Assembly (NCBI GenBank): GCA_003667245.1
Contig: RCNN01000310.1
Span: 1-47,145, forward strand
Length of the DNA: 47,145 nt
Reading direction: 5' to 3'
Source: Heterostelium multicystogenum
Lineage: Eukaryota > Evosea > Eumycetozoa > Acytosteliales > Acytosteliaceae
Shown here: positions 11,846 to 23,820 of the stretch, piece by piece
How the letters are laid out: each line of letters starts with the position of its first letter
Position numbering within the stretch: the first letter of the stretch is position 1
Program-made: the position numbers and the translations under genes
The notes under the pieces: model-generated
Told to the model about the DNA's origin: nothing
The model's database searches: none
What the model saw: the letters and a program-made list of their open reading frames with translations, nothing else

Positions 11846-12682
11846 TATTTGATTCTATTCATGAAAGTTAGACAAATTTATTAACTTAATTGATTATCAC
11901 TTTCGGTGAATGATGCTTGGCAAGTGAAACAAGTGATGCTACATTACTTTGCCTGAAATTTCTGTATTTCTAGATTTTAAAACTGGAAACAGAGATATAA
12001 GAACTGGAGATATTATGATCATCAGTAACTAAACACCCACCCCACTTGTGGTGTTTGGCTTCTAAATCGTGTTTGTTTGTAGTGTTAGTGCAAGTGGCTG
12101 TGTTGCTAAATCATAGTTATTAAAGTTTAATCAACTTAATTGGCATGGGGACATTGCCAAATGATTCAACTTAGCTTTGAAATTGATTAGGAGAAAATAA
12201 GTCTTAACCACCAAGTTTATAATATATCAATAAAATCAGAAATGTGGGTGGATCGATTTAGATTTTCATCCCAACCAAATTTGTATTTGACAAATAAGGA
12301 TGTTGGATAAAAATGGTTAAAGTTTGTTGATGTAATTTTGTTGTGTTATGCAACCAATCAATTAATCAATCAACCCATTTACTCTCCTGTTACATGTAAT
12401 GGAGCTGGGCTAGTATTATGTAACTGGGATCATTCTTACATGTGGAACAATCCAATAAATTAAAAGTTCTGGAATTCAAGATGAAAGAAAACAAACTGCT
12501 ACAAGTAGTGTTTAGATCTAATGTAGAGATAGATAGATAGATATAATGTTTATTTAAAATTAGGAAAAATTGATTCTATTTTAGATATAACTTAATTTGG
12601 ATATCCAATAGAAAAACAAAGTAGTTGGTAAAACCACTTTAACTAAATTTGTATAAACATGCAAACAAGGGTCCATGATTCC

Positions 12683-12740
12683 CAGTGCACCGCTACTCTA
12701 TTGCTGCTACCCCTACTGCCAACTTGGCAATAGTGCACTG
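12683..12740. other. Bulged stem-loop element
   Basis: CAGTGCA (12683-12689) pairs with TGCACTG (12734-12740) and CTATTGC (12698-12704) pairs with GCAATAG (12727-12733). The right arms are contiguous while the left arms are separated by eight bases, giving a 14-pair stem with an 8-nt bulge and a 22-nt loop. The loop itself contains the near-palindrome TGCCAACTTGGCA. The island is richer in G and C than its surroundings. Could be a structured RNA or a protein-binding site. Confidence 0.35.
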
Positions 12741-13140
12741 CTGAAATCAATCAAAATAACATTGCCTTATTCAAAAATGTAGCAGCAAATAGTAGTAGTA
12801 TCAGTGGTAATGTGGTGTGGGTGTGTTCTCCATATCGCTCCCCCTATAGACACCCATCAACAACAGATGATTTGATTTAGGAAATGATTCCATTTTACTA
12901 CTTCCTATTCTTTAAAGAAATAAGTCTAACCTTTATATAATATATTTAGCTTTTTCTTATTTAGTAAAAAGATATTAATAACATTGCAGCACAGTCTTGA
13001 CTGACTGCTGACTTGCTTTGATTGAGTGCAGTGTTGTTGCTGTTATTACTGTAATTGCTTTGTTTTACGAAAAACATTGTTTCTAATTAATTTGGATTGA
13101 TTATATTGATGACTAATTTGTTGGTTGGTTAGTTGGTTGG

Positions 13141-13207
13141 CTAACTACCTAATTGATTGATTGATTGATTGAATGAATGATTGATTGGTATTTGTAGTTG
13201 ATTGATT
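13141..13207. repeat. TTGA tetranucleotide repeat region
   Basis: Runs of TGATTGATTGATTGATTGAATGAATGATTGATTGG. Similar TTGA runs occur near 297, 26400 and 44445. In D. discoideum, TTGA-containing sites bind STATa, but simple-repeat expansion is the more likely reading here. Confidence 0.5.
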
Positions 13208-13327
13208 TATGTTGAGTAAAATTATTTCCTAAAAGTAACATGGACTGAATTGGAAGTAGGTAGTTGAACGAGATTAATGAAGAGAATGAGTAGATTGGAG
13301 TTAAAATTAAAATAAAAATAAAAGCTT

Positions 13328-14357
13328 TTAATGTTGATCGCTGACCAATGGGGCAGATTCCTCGTAGAATCCATCTGCACCGCTGTGATGATGGTGGTGG
13401 TGATGATGATCGTCTGAATCCTCCAATGCTTTTCTGTATCTAAGCACAAGAATACTTGAAATTATCTATAGAAAATGAGTTAAAAGTAAATATTAATAAT
13501 GATTCTTTACTTTATATATCTCTTTCATTCTATCTATTTATCTAATTAACTATTTATATATTGAGGTCGCTGTACTTGACTATCATCTGCTCTTACCATT
13601 AAAAGACATGAAACGACATTCAAGAAGACGGTGATAATGAATGGATTGTAAAGACATTCTACTCCAGTCAGATAGACACCTTCCATTCCTGCCTTACACC
13701 ATTTTCTAGATTTATAAACTGCATTCGAATCTATAATAAACGAGTATACTCCACATCCACCAATTGCCAAAACAATCAATGCAAACTAAATAATAGCAAT
13801 GAAGATCGTTTCATTAATAAATACTCTAGCTCTTCAACTATACTTATGCTGCTGTTGCTGCTGCTGCTTGATCTTAAACTTAAACTTACAATCATGAATA
13901 CTATCTTTCGAGCCTTGAAAATAAAGATGAGAGTAAAGATTGAAAAGATAGCTCCACCCAAACAATAACTGATTCTGACACCTTGGTTGTGCACTGCCAT
14001 TTGCATGAGATGACATGTCCAGGATCGCTGTGGAATGAGAATTTTGCTGGAAGCATAGCTGCCTTTTGGTTACAGAAATCTTTATCTACATTGCTAGTTG
14101 TGCCATTTCCTTTTTTCTCATGATTTGCCACCTGTGTGAATGAGTAGAAAGAGCACGATAATCCTGCTAACTGTATTATGTATATATCATGTAATGATTG
14201 ATCATCATCATCATCCGTATTAGTATAAGCCAAAGACATCTTAAGCAATGCAAAGCAAAGAAAAGTAAAGCCAATTGAATTCAATTCAATTCAAACAATA
14301 ACATACAACTACAAAGACTACCATAGTAATGGTAATATATTTAGCAAGTGATCCCAT
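13328..14357 (-). CDS. Four-span membrane protein, unrecognised family
   Basis: Four exons can be joined. Exon 1 (14357-14307) is MGSLAKYITITMVVFVV, a first membrane segment, ending at GTATGT. Exon 2 (14239-13890) starts MSLAYTNTDDDDDQ, covers a non-cytosolic loop with several Cys, then a second span (YCLGGAIFSIFTLIFIF) and ends FMI before GTAAGT. Exon 3 (13785-13597) gives a third span (FALIVLAIGGCGVYSFI) and a fourth (FIITVFLNVVSCLLM). Exon 4 (13465-13328) continues it (IISSILVLRYRK) and ends with an eight-His tract and SGADGFYEESAPLVSDQH. All junctions keep frame except one indel near 13990-14010 in exon 2. The topology resembles tetraspan proteins with an N-terminal span, a large first loop and a cytosolic tail; I cannot name the family. 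The His tract could bind metal. Confidence 0.65.
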
Positions 14358-14772
14358 TATTTTGTTATTACTTATTTATATTATATATATATACTTCTAT
14401 AAATGAAATAGAATATTTGCTAAAGTCACTTTTTTAAAAATATATATATTTATATTAATATGTACAAATCATTTAGATAGGGTTGTTGTTGTTGTTATTG
14501 CAACCCTCCTTTTAAGCATCAATCAATTAGTGGTGCCACAACACCACACTGGCAAACATTGTGGATTGGGTATCCCCAGCTCAGGAAATTAAGAAAAACA
14601 TTCAATTTTAAATTATTTTAAATTAATTTTTTGTTTTCGAAAAGTTGTCAGAATCAGCAATGAAATCTAAGCAACTTCTTGCTTTTTAATGGAAAAATGA
14701 GATGAGAATGATGGCGACTACATCATCACATCAATGGATGATTGATTACACAAATAAACATATGTTTAATAC
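14358..14772. other. AT-rich spacer
   Basis: Lies between the membrane-protein start and the 3' end of the aminopeptidase gene. Holds TATA-rich sequence near 14375-14460, likely core promoter of the membrane-protein gene. Nothing else seen. Confidence 0.5.
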
Positions 14773-16903
14773 CTATGGCTTGGCAATGGGTAGAGTCTTC
14801 TTCTTTAGATAGGTTAGGGCTCTTTGGTCGTGTTGTAATAATGGACTAACTGCTAATAATACATTTTGATGGTAGTTGTTTACGAAAAGTAGCTCTTCAT
14901 CTGTGAGCATTGATACGTTGATGAGATCGATTTCGTAGGGAACCATGGTGACTGTTTCGAATCCTAGGAATTGTTTGTTGTAGGGGGTGTCTACTGGTAC
15001 GGTTATCATGATGTTTTCAATTCTGATACCGAATTTACCTTCTTCGTAGTAACCAGGCTCGTTGGTGATGGTCATGTATGCTTGGAGGGCGGGTGGGTTG
15101 ACGACTTGTCTTTGGGTGATACTCTGTGGTCCTTCGTGGACATTGAGGAATGAACCAACACCGTGACCAGTTCCGTGAGCATAGTCAAGTCCGACCTGCC
15201 AGAGAGACATACGGGCGATGCAATCGAGGTCCTTTCCTGTAATTCTTGTTGGGAACTTGACAATCGACAACTGGATGTGTCCCTTGAGCACACGAGTGTA
15301 GCATTCGATTTCGTGTGCATTGGGTGTGCCATAGTGGGTAGTTCTGGTTACGTCGGTGGTTCCGTCACGATATTGTCCTCCAGAGTCGATCAAATACATT
15401 GCCTTTCCGATCTTCTTGCAGGTCTCTGGCTCTGGCTTGTAATGGATGATGGCACCATTACCCTCAGTGGATGAGATGGTGTCAAAGCTGAGACTGACAT
15501 AGTGTTTCTGTGCGGCACGATATTCTTCAAGAACATTGGCAACAGTGTACTCAGTAAGCTCAGTGTTGTGCTTGACCATCATCTCCTCTTCCATCCAGGC
15601 AAGGAATTGAATGAGTGCAGCAGCATCACGGACATGGCATTGACGGAATCCCTCAACCTCGGTCTGATTCTTCAGGGCTTTTTGCCAAGAGAACTGGATT
15701 GACCTTCTCAAAGAGATGCTCCTTTTGCACACAGCTATAGAGGGCAAGACTCGATCTTGGATCCAACCAGATCTTCTTGTTGTCAGCGCAGTACTTTCTG
15801 AGCACCGAGAAGATGCTGTCGTATGGCAGAATCTCGACACCAGCAAGCTCCTTTCTGACTTCATCTGTAATCTTCTGTTCATTAATAAACAACTGTACAT
15901 TCTGTCTTCCGACAATGGCATACGATAAAAACACTGGGTTAAATGAAATATCTGAGCCTCTCAAATTGAACAACCAGGCGATTTCGTCAAGTGCTGAGAT
16001 GACCATGTAGTCGGCATTTTCTTTGACGAGATCTTGCTGGACATCCTTGATCTTGTCGGCAGCTGTCTTTCCAGAGAATTCAATTGGAAGATGGAATACC
16101 GGTTGCTTTGGATACTCGGGGACAGGCTCCTCGCTGGCAAAAGCCTCTCTGACCTTGTCGACGAGATTGACCTCAGAGACCTCCACGGTCTGGTTGGCCT
16201 TCTCGAGAGTAGACTTGAACTTGTCAAAGGCACTCTTAGAGATGAGTCTGCTGTCCATTCCAACGCGAGTGTTGGCTGGCAAGGTGCGGGCAATCCACTC
16301 CTCGATGGTGGGCTCACCAACAACACGATCCTTCATGATCTTCCAGTCGGGCTCGAGTTGCTTCGAGGCCTGGAGCCAGTAACGGCCATCGGTCCAAAGT
16401 AGACGCTGGCCATCAGCAGTGATGACAGCAGCACCCGCGCTACCGGTGAAGCCACTGATGTACTCACGACGCTTGTCACGTGTGGTGATGTACTCTGACT
16501 GGTGAGCATCCTCGCTTGGGATGACGTAAACACCCAGCGACTGAGCACTCATAAACTCCTTCAACTTCTCAACTTTTCTAGAAATAGATACTGCAGGTGG
16601 TGACATATTGTTGTTATCTTTATTATTAAAATATGTATTATTGTAGTTGTTGTGCTGACAATAATATCTAAATATGTTATTGGAATGATGATTATTCACA
16701 CAGTTTCTCTTTTTATCAATATCGATATTAATAATATTATTATATTTAATAAAATTGGTATTAATTAAATTTAAACTATTGTGTTTATTGTTGTTATTGT
16801 TATTATTACTTCTATTAATACAATTACTATTATTATAAATGATCCTATTATATTTAATACAGTTGTTTATGCAAAGATACCTAAATGTAGATTGACAAAA
16901 CAT
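14773..16903 (-). CDS. xpnpep1: Xaa-Pro aminopeptidase (aminopeptidase P, M24B)
   Basis: Removes an N-terminal residue next to proline from peptides; a two-metal M24B enzyme. The first part holds the two N-terminal creatinase-like domains (DGRYWLQASKQLEPDWKIMK, LDEIAWLFNLRGSDI). The catalytic domain has all expected metal ligands: Asp in LIDSGGQY, Asp in GTTDVTRT, His in HGTGHGVGSFLNVHEGP, Glu in TNEPGYYEEGKFG and Glu in IRIENI. The order, the GTGHG motif and the length after the second Met match cytosolic XPNPEP1. One extra A in AAAAA near 15690 shifts the frame between VNPVLLAK and ALKNQTEVEGF; removing it joins the halves. Before Met100 (16606, MSPPAVSISRK) lies a 99-residue Asn-rich, basic, almost acid-free extension. 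It may be a mitochondrial presequence, or translation may start at 16606. Confidence 0.92.
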
Positions 16904-17090
16904 AAATTAAACTTAATTGAAAAATGATTAAATTGTTGATTGAACATCAAAATCCCTATGCTCGCAATTTGGTATGAAAAAAAAATTTAATTTGAAAAAT
17001 CCAACAAAAAACAATGTTTAAGAATCTGTTTTATGCATTCATAGTGTTAAGTGATGGTATAAAAATTGTAAGAAATACCATTCTATGTTT

Positions 17091-19675
17091 TTATTCTTGC
17101 TCATCCTCTACATTGTGAGCATGCTTTCTCTCTTCGATGGAGACAGCTTGAAGATCCAATTTTGTTAGTTGAGGGAATCTGCTGATAATATAAATTCTGT
17201 AGTTGTAGTGGTGATGGGGCACTTTGTGAGGGCAAGGATATTCTTCATTATCTATTAAATTCAATGAAGTCAAATAAGGTGAACTTTGTATCAATCTAAT
17301 AATGAGAGGGTTAATTTACTGCAGTAACTTGATCATATATGATGGGTCATGAAAAATACATACCTTTCAGTAAATAAGCTTACTTTTGGGAAATTAATTA
17401 AATTATTGGACAAGTCCAAATTCTGTAGTTCTGGAAGTGTAGGGAAAACAGTGTGCTCAGTCAGCTGGTTGTTGTTCAATATCAATGATTCCAACCGATA
17501 GAATCCACTTAAAAAGTCTACATTACTAGAGTATTTGTGGTTAGGTTAGTATCTAGTTCAGGCCAAACTGGCAGCAGTGGAGTTGGATGCTTACGTCAAT
17601 GCATTGTTTGATAAATCTAGGTGCTTGACAAAGTGTCGGAATTTCGGAATGATGGTGAATGGCTGAAGAAATGATTTGCATCGATCGAGAGCGATCTTTA
17701 GTTTGCCACGGTGGTCCGATGGCGTAAAGCAGAATGGCACGCCTGTAGTCTGTTGTACAATGTTCTTGGAGCCATTTTGCTTGCATACAATGTAGAAGTG
17801 GGTGATGGCAGCATCGCCCCATATGGGACTGTTGAACTCGAGCACGCCTGGTGCAATTGGAAGCGCCAGTATCTCAATACCCCCTTCAAATACAGCCCAA
17901 AACGAAAAGTACATTGAAGACTGCTTGGAGTTCTTTGCAAAGCAATCGAAACCATTCACCAAGCATATCACTTTGGACTGTTCCAGGGAAGGAGATGTAT
18001 CTGGTGTATAAGATGAAATCGACGGAGCTTGTACTTGTGGAGTTTGACTTTGAGATTGTGGTTTGAGGTTGTTGAACTTGTAATATGTTATTATTATTGC
18101 TTATCAGCAGTGTATTGTTGTTGTTAGTTGTTGTCGTAGTTGTTGTAGTTGTAGTTTGTTCATTGTTGTTTGTATTGTTACTATTATTTTATAAAATTAG
18201 AATGTACATTGAGATAGGAGCTGCCATTGTTTGCTGTGATTGTAGTCGAGGTTGATGTGACAGGTGTAGATGGCGCCTGTTGTTCGTCTAAAAGCTGCAA
18301 GAAACTGTTGGTGCTGTCCTGAAAGATTGGGTTGCTGTTTAGTGTCGATAGCAATGGTTGGTTCGTAGAAAATACATTGTTTGTGACATTGTCATGTGTA
18401 TTCCCATCCTCCATCTGTAAAGTCCAAAAAGTAATTGTCATCGGCCATGTTGGTGGTTGGTGTTGCGGTTGTCGTACTGGTGAAGCTGCTGCTGTCGCCT
18501 GTCAGATAAGGATTATTTCCAACCGGATTACTATAGATCAGAGGAGTGGGTGGCTGTGTAAACTCAGGTGAAGAAGATGAGCTTGATGATGTTATATTCG
18601 GTGATGCATTGCCATATATTATATTTACCATTGTTATTATTATTGTTGTTGGTTGGTGTGGATGTATATGATTGGAATTGTACATTGCTATTATTATTAT
18701 TATTGTTGTTGTTGATATTCTTTTTCTTTTTGAATAGATTCAACAGCGTAGAGGAGGATATCGATGATAGGTTAAAGGGTGATTCTCGCTTCTTACTGCT
18801 GTTGCTGTTGCTGCTATCGGCTATAGTGCCAAGAGGTGTTGCTGGCGCTGATGTTATTCCTAACTCTCTCTTTTTACTGTTACTGTTGTTGTTGCTGTTG
18901 TTGGGATTGTGCATGTTTTTGAATTGATTCATCGGTGTCAACTTCAATTGCATTGGTATCTTTGTTCTCTGCTGCAGGTCGTGTTAGGTAGTGGACGAGT
19001 ATAGGAAAATCTTGGACACATAGACGCTCGCTGTATTTCTCCTCGGAACTCGCACTATTCTCATCGAATTGAATGCTGTTGTCGTCTTCGAGTTTAAGCA
19101 GATACTCGCGCTTTATCAGCTTGTATTCAAATTTGCGCCAGAATATGCCGTTGTCACATACACCGCCATAGGTTTGTCTACGCATGACGTGCGATCCAAC
19201 GTCTTTCTTGTGCGTCTTGAGCTTGTAGCATTGCTGTTCGTCGTTGAATATGATCATTACGCACATTGGTCTTTGTCTTGGCCCATCTGATGCCGTCGTT
19301 CGCATAGTAGGACGCAGCCGACTTGTCAAAGAGATAGAGGAATCCCTTAGCAACAGCATTGTTGGCATTGACAGCCGCTGGTGAGTGGGGTGCATGCGAA
19401 AGCAGTGATGAAGGCGGATGTTTCAGAACCGAATGAAAAATAGGAAACAAAGTTGTCCGGATTTCACGATCCAGCAAGCTATGATCGATTTGGCTGAGTT
19501 CTTCCGAAGTGAGAGCTTTATTCTGCTCCTTAAGCGAGTGGTTTATCAAGCTTAAAACATTGATCGATCTATTGTTATTGCTACTATTACTGTTGTTGCT
19601 ATTGTTGGAACCATTATTATTATTATTTACACCAAATGACATTGTATATTTTTCTTTACTATTTGAAGGTATCAT
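17091..19675 (-). CDS. CG-1/TIG-domain (CAMTA-like) protein with C-terminal LRRs
   Basis: Start ATG 19675 (MIPSNSKEKYTMSFG); an earlier in-frame TTG was not used. After an Asn-rich stretch comes a CG-1-type DNA-binding domain: KGFLYLFDKSAASYYANDGI, then SHVMRRQTYGG, and the closing FPILVHYLTRP, which matches the (I/V)LVHYL end of CAMTA CG-1 domains. A long Gln/Asn/Ser/Thr-rich linker follows (about 18960-18070). Next is a TIG/IPT-like domain: SFWAVFEGGIEILALPIAPG, PGVLEFNSP, HFYIVCKQNG. In the same exon and frame the protein runs into leucine-rich repeats (VKHLDLSNNAL, LESLILNNNQL, LQNLDLSNNLI, LTSLNLIDNEE, LTKLDLQAVSIEERK), using introns 17594-17526 and 17363-17296, and stops at 17091. CAMTA proteins normally carry ankyrin repeats and IQ motifs here. 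Indels occur near 19280 and in the linker (for example near 18410). Role inferred: DNA-binding transcription factor. Confidence 0.7.
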
Positions 19676-20443
19676 ATTCCCATAATTAAGATATTCATTC
19701 AAGTTTGTGATCAAAATGTATAGTTGTTTTTCAGTTTCTGTTTTGTCTTACTATCTACCTATCTTGTCTTGAAGTTATATTATATTACAGATATGATATG
19801 ACTAACTATACTATAATTATTAAATTTAATATTGTTTAAACAATAACAAGAACAACAATATCAAACATCAGGGTGGATGATGCTGATTGTTTTGCTCGTT
19901 AATTGGCAGGATTAGATGAAACAAATCTCATGAGAGAAGTCACTTCTCATTCATTATTGAGTTTGAATTTTTAATTTTAGCCACTTGTATTTTTCTGATG
20001 AATATTAGTGTAAAAAATCAATGAAATTCTTAAAAAATCTAAATATAATTAGAATATGGTTGTCCAAATTTATGAATGAATTCATTCTGACACTTAGCTG
20101 AAGTTCCCAGTTTCATCATATATGGTTATATCTTGGAGATTCTAATTCTTAAAGTTGATTTTAATTATGATTGTTGGACATTTACAAGATAATCAATTAA
20201 TGTTAATTTTAAGAATAAAATTGAATGTACATTTATGTTCATCTACTAATAAAGATTTATATGTTGTGTACACTCCATGTTTGTCAGATGACACCCACTA
20301 ATGACAATCACCCCAAAAGACCAACAAATTTTCAAACTATAAAGCTATGATCATCATAAAAATCGGAAAAGTCAGATCTGCAACCAAAAAAGATTTATCA
20401 TTTAAATTATTGTTGTTGTTATTTTGATATTAATTAATAAAGT
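19676..20443. promoter_or_regulatory. Divergent intergenic region (CAMTA-like / TEL2)
   Basis: 770 bp of AT-rich DNA between two divergently transcribed genes, so it should contain both promoters. No specific site stands out. Confidence 0.5.
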
Positions 20444-23400
20444 ATGAGTAATGATTTAGATAAGCTAGTTAGTGATGTCGATGTCAATGCAGAGGAAGAT
20501 GTGATTGATCAAGATGATGAGGAGATTGCTAGTGTTGTAGAAGAACACTCGCTCCAAAAAACTTGATATCGTTGATTTGATAGATCTCCTCAAAAAGTCC
20601 AACCAAATAGCTGTGTTTGTATCGGCTATTGGCTATATAAGTTATACAGATATGAACAGCAACAGCAAACAGCAGCAGCAGAGGCAGCAGCAACTTAGTA
20701 ATAGTATTGGTAATATTAAAGTAGTATATTCATCGATATTGGATGTATTGCTGAATGATGTTTATCCCAATTGGTATCAGGCACTCTCAGACAAACAAAG
20801 GCTACAGTTTCAGTACCTATTCCTTCCATTCAACAACTACAATCTATTCGTTGACTCCTACGTATTCATAACCAACTATCTTTCTGAATACAACAACAGC
20901 AATGTCAGTAGTGAACATCAACTTTTATACATTATTAACTTGTTGACGAATAGACTGAACTATAACCATTTGTTGGATGCTCTCATTCTTTATCATGGCA
21001 ATAGCAATGGCAAATAGTACTCAGATCGATCAAGTTGTTAATTCTATTGCTACTCTCCCAGATAGAATCAGGAATATTGCATTCCGGCTGAAAAGTATCA
21101 AGTCAGCGTCATCTTTGAAGATCAATAACGAGCAATATGATACTACTGTATATTTCAATAAACATCTATAAGACCATTGTGAATTATATCAATGATCTTC
21201 CATTGACTATCAAGCAGAGGTCGTTGTCAGTGGAGCTAGTCGAAGCAAGATTGACTGAGTTTCTTAGTTCACTCCTCTCGAAGATCATCAAGATTGGCTA
21301 TCATGGTATGTCAATAATACACGAGATCAACCTAAAAGATAATCAGCTAACTAACATCTGTTTACCCTCTATATTGATCGATTCTGAATGCTCTAGAGCA
21401 AGTAGTAGAGAGTTTGATTCTCCCAATACTTAACTGTCAAAAAGTACACTGATGTAAAGATTAAGTTGGTTGCAAATATATTGTTGTCAATCTACGGAAG
21501 TGGTATCGATAGACTATTAGATGGTTTAATCAATGATCTACCTAAATGTAAATAGTTATCGACTTTATTGATTGTATGATGGACTTTATTAACCATTCAA
21601 TATCAATATAACAGGTAGCAAACAGATACATTCTCATATAGTTTCAGTATTTAAATTAGTATATAAGCTACAACCACAATCAATGTTGATGTTTATCATC
21701 ACCAACAAGTTACTAGTCAACAAAACCTATCCAATCGATATACACAATCACCTTTTAAATCTATTAATATCTATTGGTTTGTAGATGGATGATTAGAGAG
21801 TATTCTATTCATTACAATTACAGTTGTATAGTCTAATACTTGAATTCATTTGACAGATAATTCTATGGTAAAGGTATGTCTAAGTAATATCTTAAAGAGT
21901 TGGTGTGATAGCTATTTTATTAGACATTGTACAGTTGAGCATCATAACAGTAAGTATATTGAGATATTGCTAAGTTGATAGAATAAATATTAATGTGTTG
22001 TATTTGTTGCAACAATGAACAGGATTATCAAGAGCATTAGTATACTTTTTGAAATATACAAGTGTAGAGTTGCTCGATGAATGTAATTTAAAGTCTTTGT
22101 TTTTGAAGGGTATCGACGTGCACCTCAAGTCGACGATTCATAATGTAAATGTAGAAGGAATGCTCTTGGCAGAGATATTTTCAAACTTTATCAAGTCAGA
22201 TGCACCACTACATTTTGACCATATGGCAGAGAGTGACAGATCTTCATTGGATTTGAATTTCAATTTGACACTGCAAGCGACACATTCATCATCTATATCT
22301 TCGGAAAATGAATCACATGGAAACAGTGCAAGCAAGGCGAGTAGCAGCAATGCCACCACCATGTCAAAGATGGATTTAGAGTTGGAAAGAAAAAAGAAGA
22401 TACAAATGGAGTTGGAGAAAGAGTTTAGTAAATATGATGATCCAGATATGATTGTGGAGGATAATGACGATGATGATGAAGATACCAATATGAATGATAC
22501 AGCCTTGGAGTCTGGAAAAGTGAAGGAGCTTGCGGAAGATAGTGACGATGACCTTAAACCATATAATTTGGAAGATGACGAATCCGATTTGAAAGCAGTT
22601 AAAAAAGAAATTGTAAGTTACTCTCAGCAAACTACTTCCGGAAGATGATTCAAGCTAATATTTGTGTTCATAAAGATATCTAAGGGACTGTATGATTGAA
22701 TTTCAAACGAATAAGCACACTGCAGAATCATGGGAGAGTGCGTTGATATCTATTGCATCTATTGTTTGGACGAAGCCAGATGATTTGGATGAGCTGAGCG
22801 AATCAATCACAAAGTCACTGTTGCACATCACCAATGAGTATGGAGTTGAGAATTTTGAGGCTATTAGACATGAGGCATTGGTGGCTCTTTGCTGTCAATT
22901 CTACTAGGATTGTGGTGAAGTTTTTGGCAACTTGCTTCTACCAACACAATTTTAGTCTTGGACAGAGAATGGAGATCCTCTCGGTGTTGACAGATGCGGC
23001 ACAGGAGTTGTCAGGATACAAAGAAGAGAAGGACAAGCAATTCAAAGAACAACAAAAAGAATTCAATCAAAAACTAGCAAAGAATAATCCACTTATTATG
23101 GTCAATTTGGATGAGGAGCAAAAGCAAGAGAACTTCAACAACAGCATTCCCAAGCAATTCGTAGGTATCACAAGACGATGGGGCATGCCAACCAGACCAA
23201 AGCTAGCAGCCAAGCAAAATGACTTCCATCAGCTTTCTCCCTTATTTTTCTATCCATTTCTCTCAAAGTATGATAAAGTTACACAAAGGTAAGTTTGTCA
23301 ACTGCTCAAAGCATATAATATTCTACTATCGATTGTTAACATATCCCTATTTCTATATTTTAATAACAGTTATTCAATAGATTTAAAGGGTATAGATGTT

Positions 23401-23820
23401 ATTTTACTTTGTAGACTGGTGCATGCACTTGGAGTATTTTGTTTGAATGTTCAGGCAACTCCAATCACACCAGGGATATGGCAAAAGAACTGTATAAGTT
23501 CATATGGCCGCTCCGCTATCACACTGACATTTCCGTTAGAAGAGCTATTATATTCAGCTTTTTCAAGAATATTCTATACAATTTCAAATGAGATCATCAA
23601 AATTGACTATCAAGATGAGATTGAAGAATTAGTCAGTTGGTTAACAGGTATGTTAATATTTATAATACGATTCTTTGAATATATTTTAATGCTATTCAAT
23701 TAATTAACTATTAATTGTCATATTAAATTATTAGATATTGCAAACAATGATGCTGATAGAGATTGTAGAGTAATGTCTATGGGTGTACTATCAAAGATAT
23801 ATGAATCATTTAAAAAATAA
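20444..23820 (+). CDS. telo2: TEL2/TELO2 homolog (PIKK-maturation factor)
   Basis: TEL2 joins TTI1 and TTI2 to fold and stabilise PI3K-like kinases such as TOR, ATM and ATR. Start ATG 20444 (MSNDLDKLVSDVDVNAEEDV); TAA at 23818-23820. The diagnostic centre is an acidic stretch with DSDDDLKPYNLEDDESD, then RYLRDCMIEFQ, matching the TELO2 signature (D)SDDDLxPYDL...YLRDC. After it come EAIRHEALVAL, QHNFSLGQRMEILSVLTDAA QELSG, ITRRWGMPTRPK and QLSPLFFYPFL, the conserved C-terminal helical region. The N-terminal half is alpha-helical and less conserved. At least six introns can be guessed from GT(A/T) donors (for example near 21560, 21780, 22615, 23290, 23648). One-base indels break the frame near 20560 (extra A in AAAAAA before LDIVDLIDLLKK), 21000, 21170, 21430 and 22905. 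None of these needs real gene loss. Confidence 0.85.

Larger units (their letters stand above)
5376..13327. other. Long non-coding stretch (~8 kb) with hairpins and palindromes
   Basis: No segment shows a conserved domain or long coding run on either strand. Open frames here are short, mostly lack an ATG or start in low-complexity sequence. The sequence is less purely A/T than other spacers, with many TGTG, TTGG and CAAC runs and islands of mixed composition (around 7860-7930, 8740-8800, 12660-12860). It lies upstream of the cyclin and downstream of the membrane-protein gene, so it could be a long cyclin promoter or hold non-coding RNAs. Individual elements are listed separately. Confidence 0.5.

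Noticed and set aside
15072..16548. Several frames of 60-122 codons on both strands within the aminopeptidase gene
   Set aside because: They are translations of the same codons in wrong frames or on the opposite strand; the M24B motifs identify the true frame.
18568..18927. Plus-strand Leu-rich frame (LLLLLLL tracts)
   Set aside because: It is the antisense of CAA/AAC repeats coding Gln/Asn tracts in the CAMTA-like gene.
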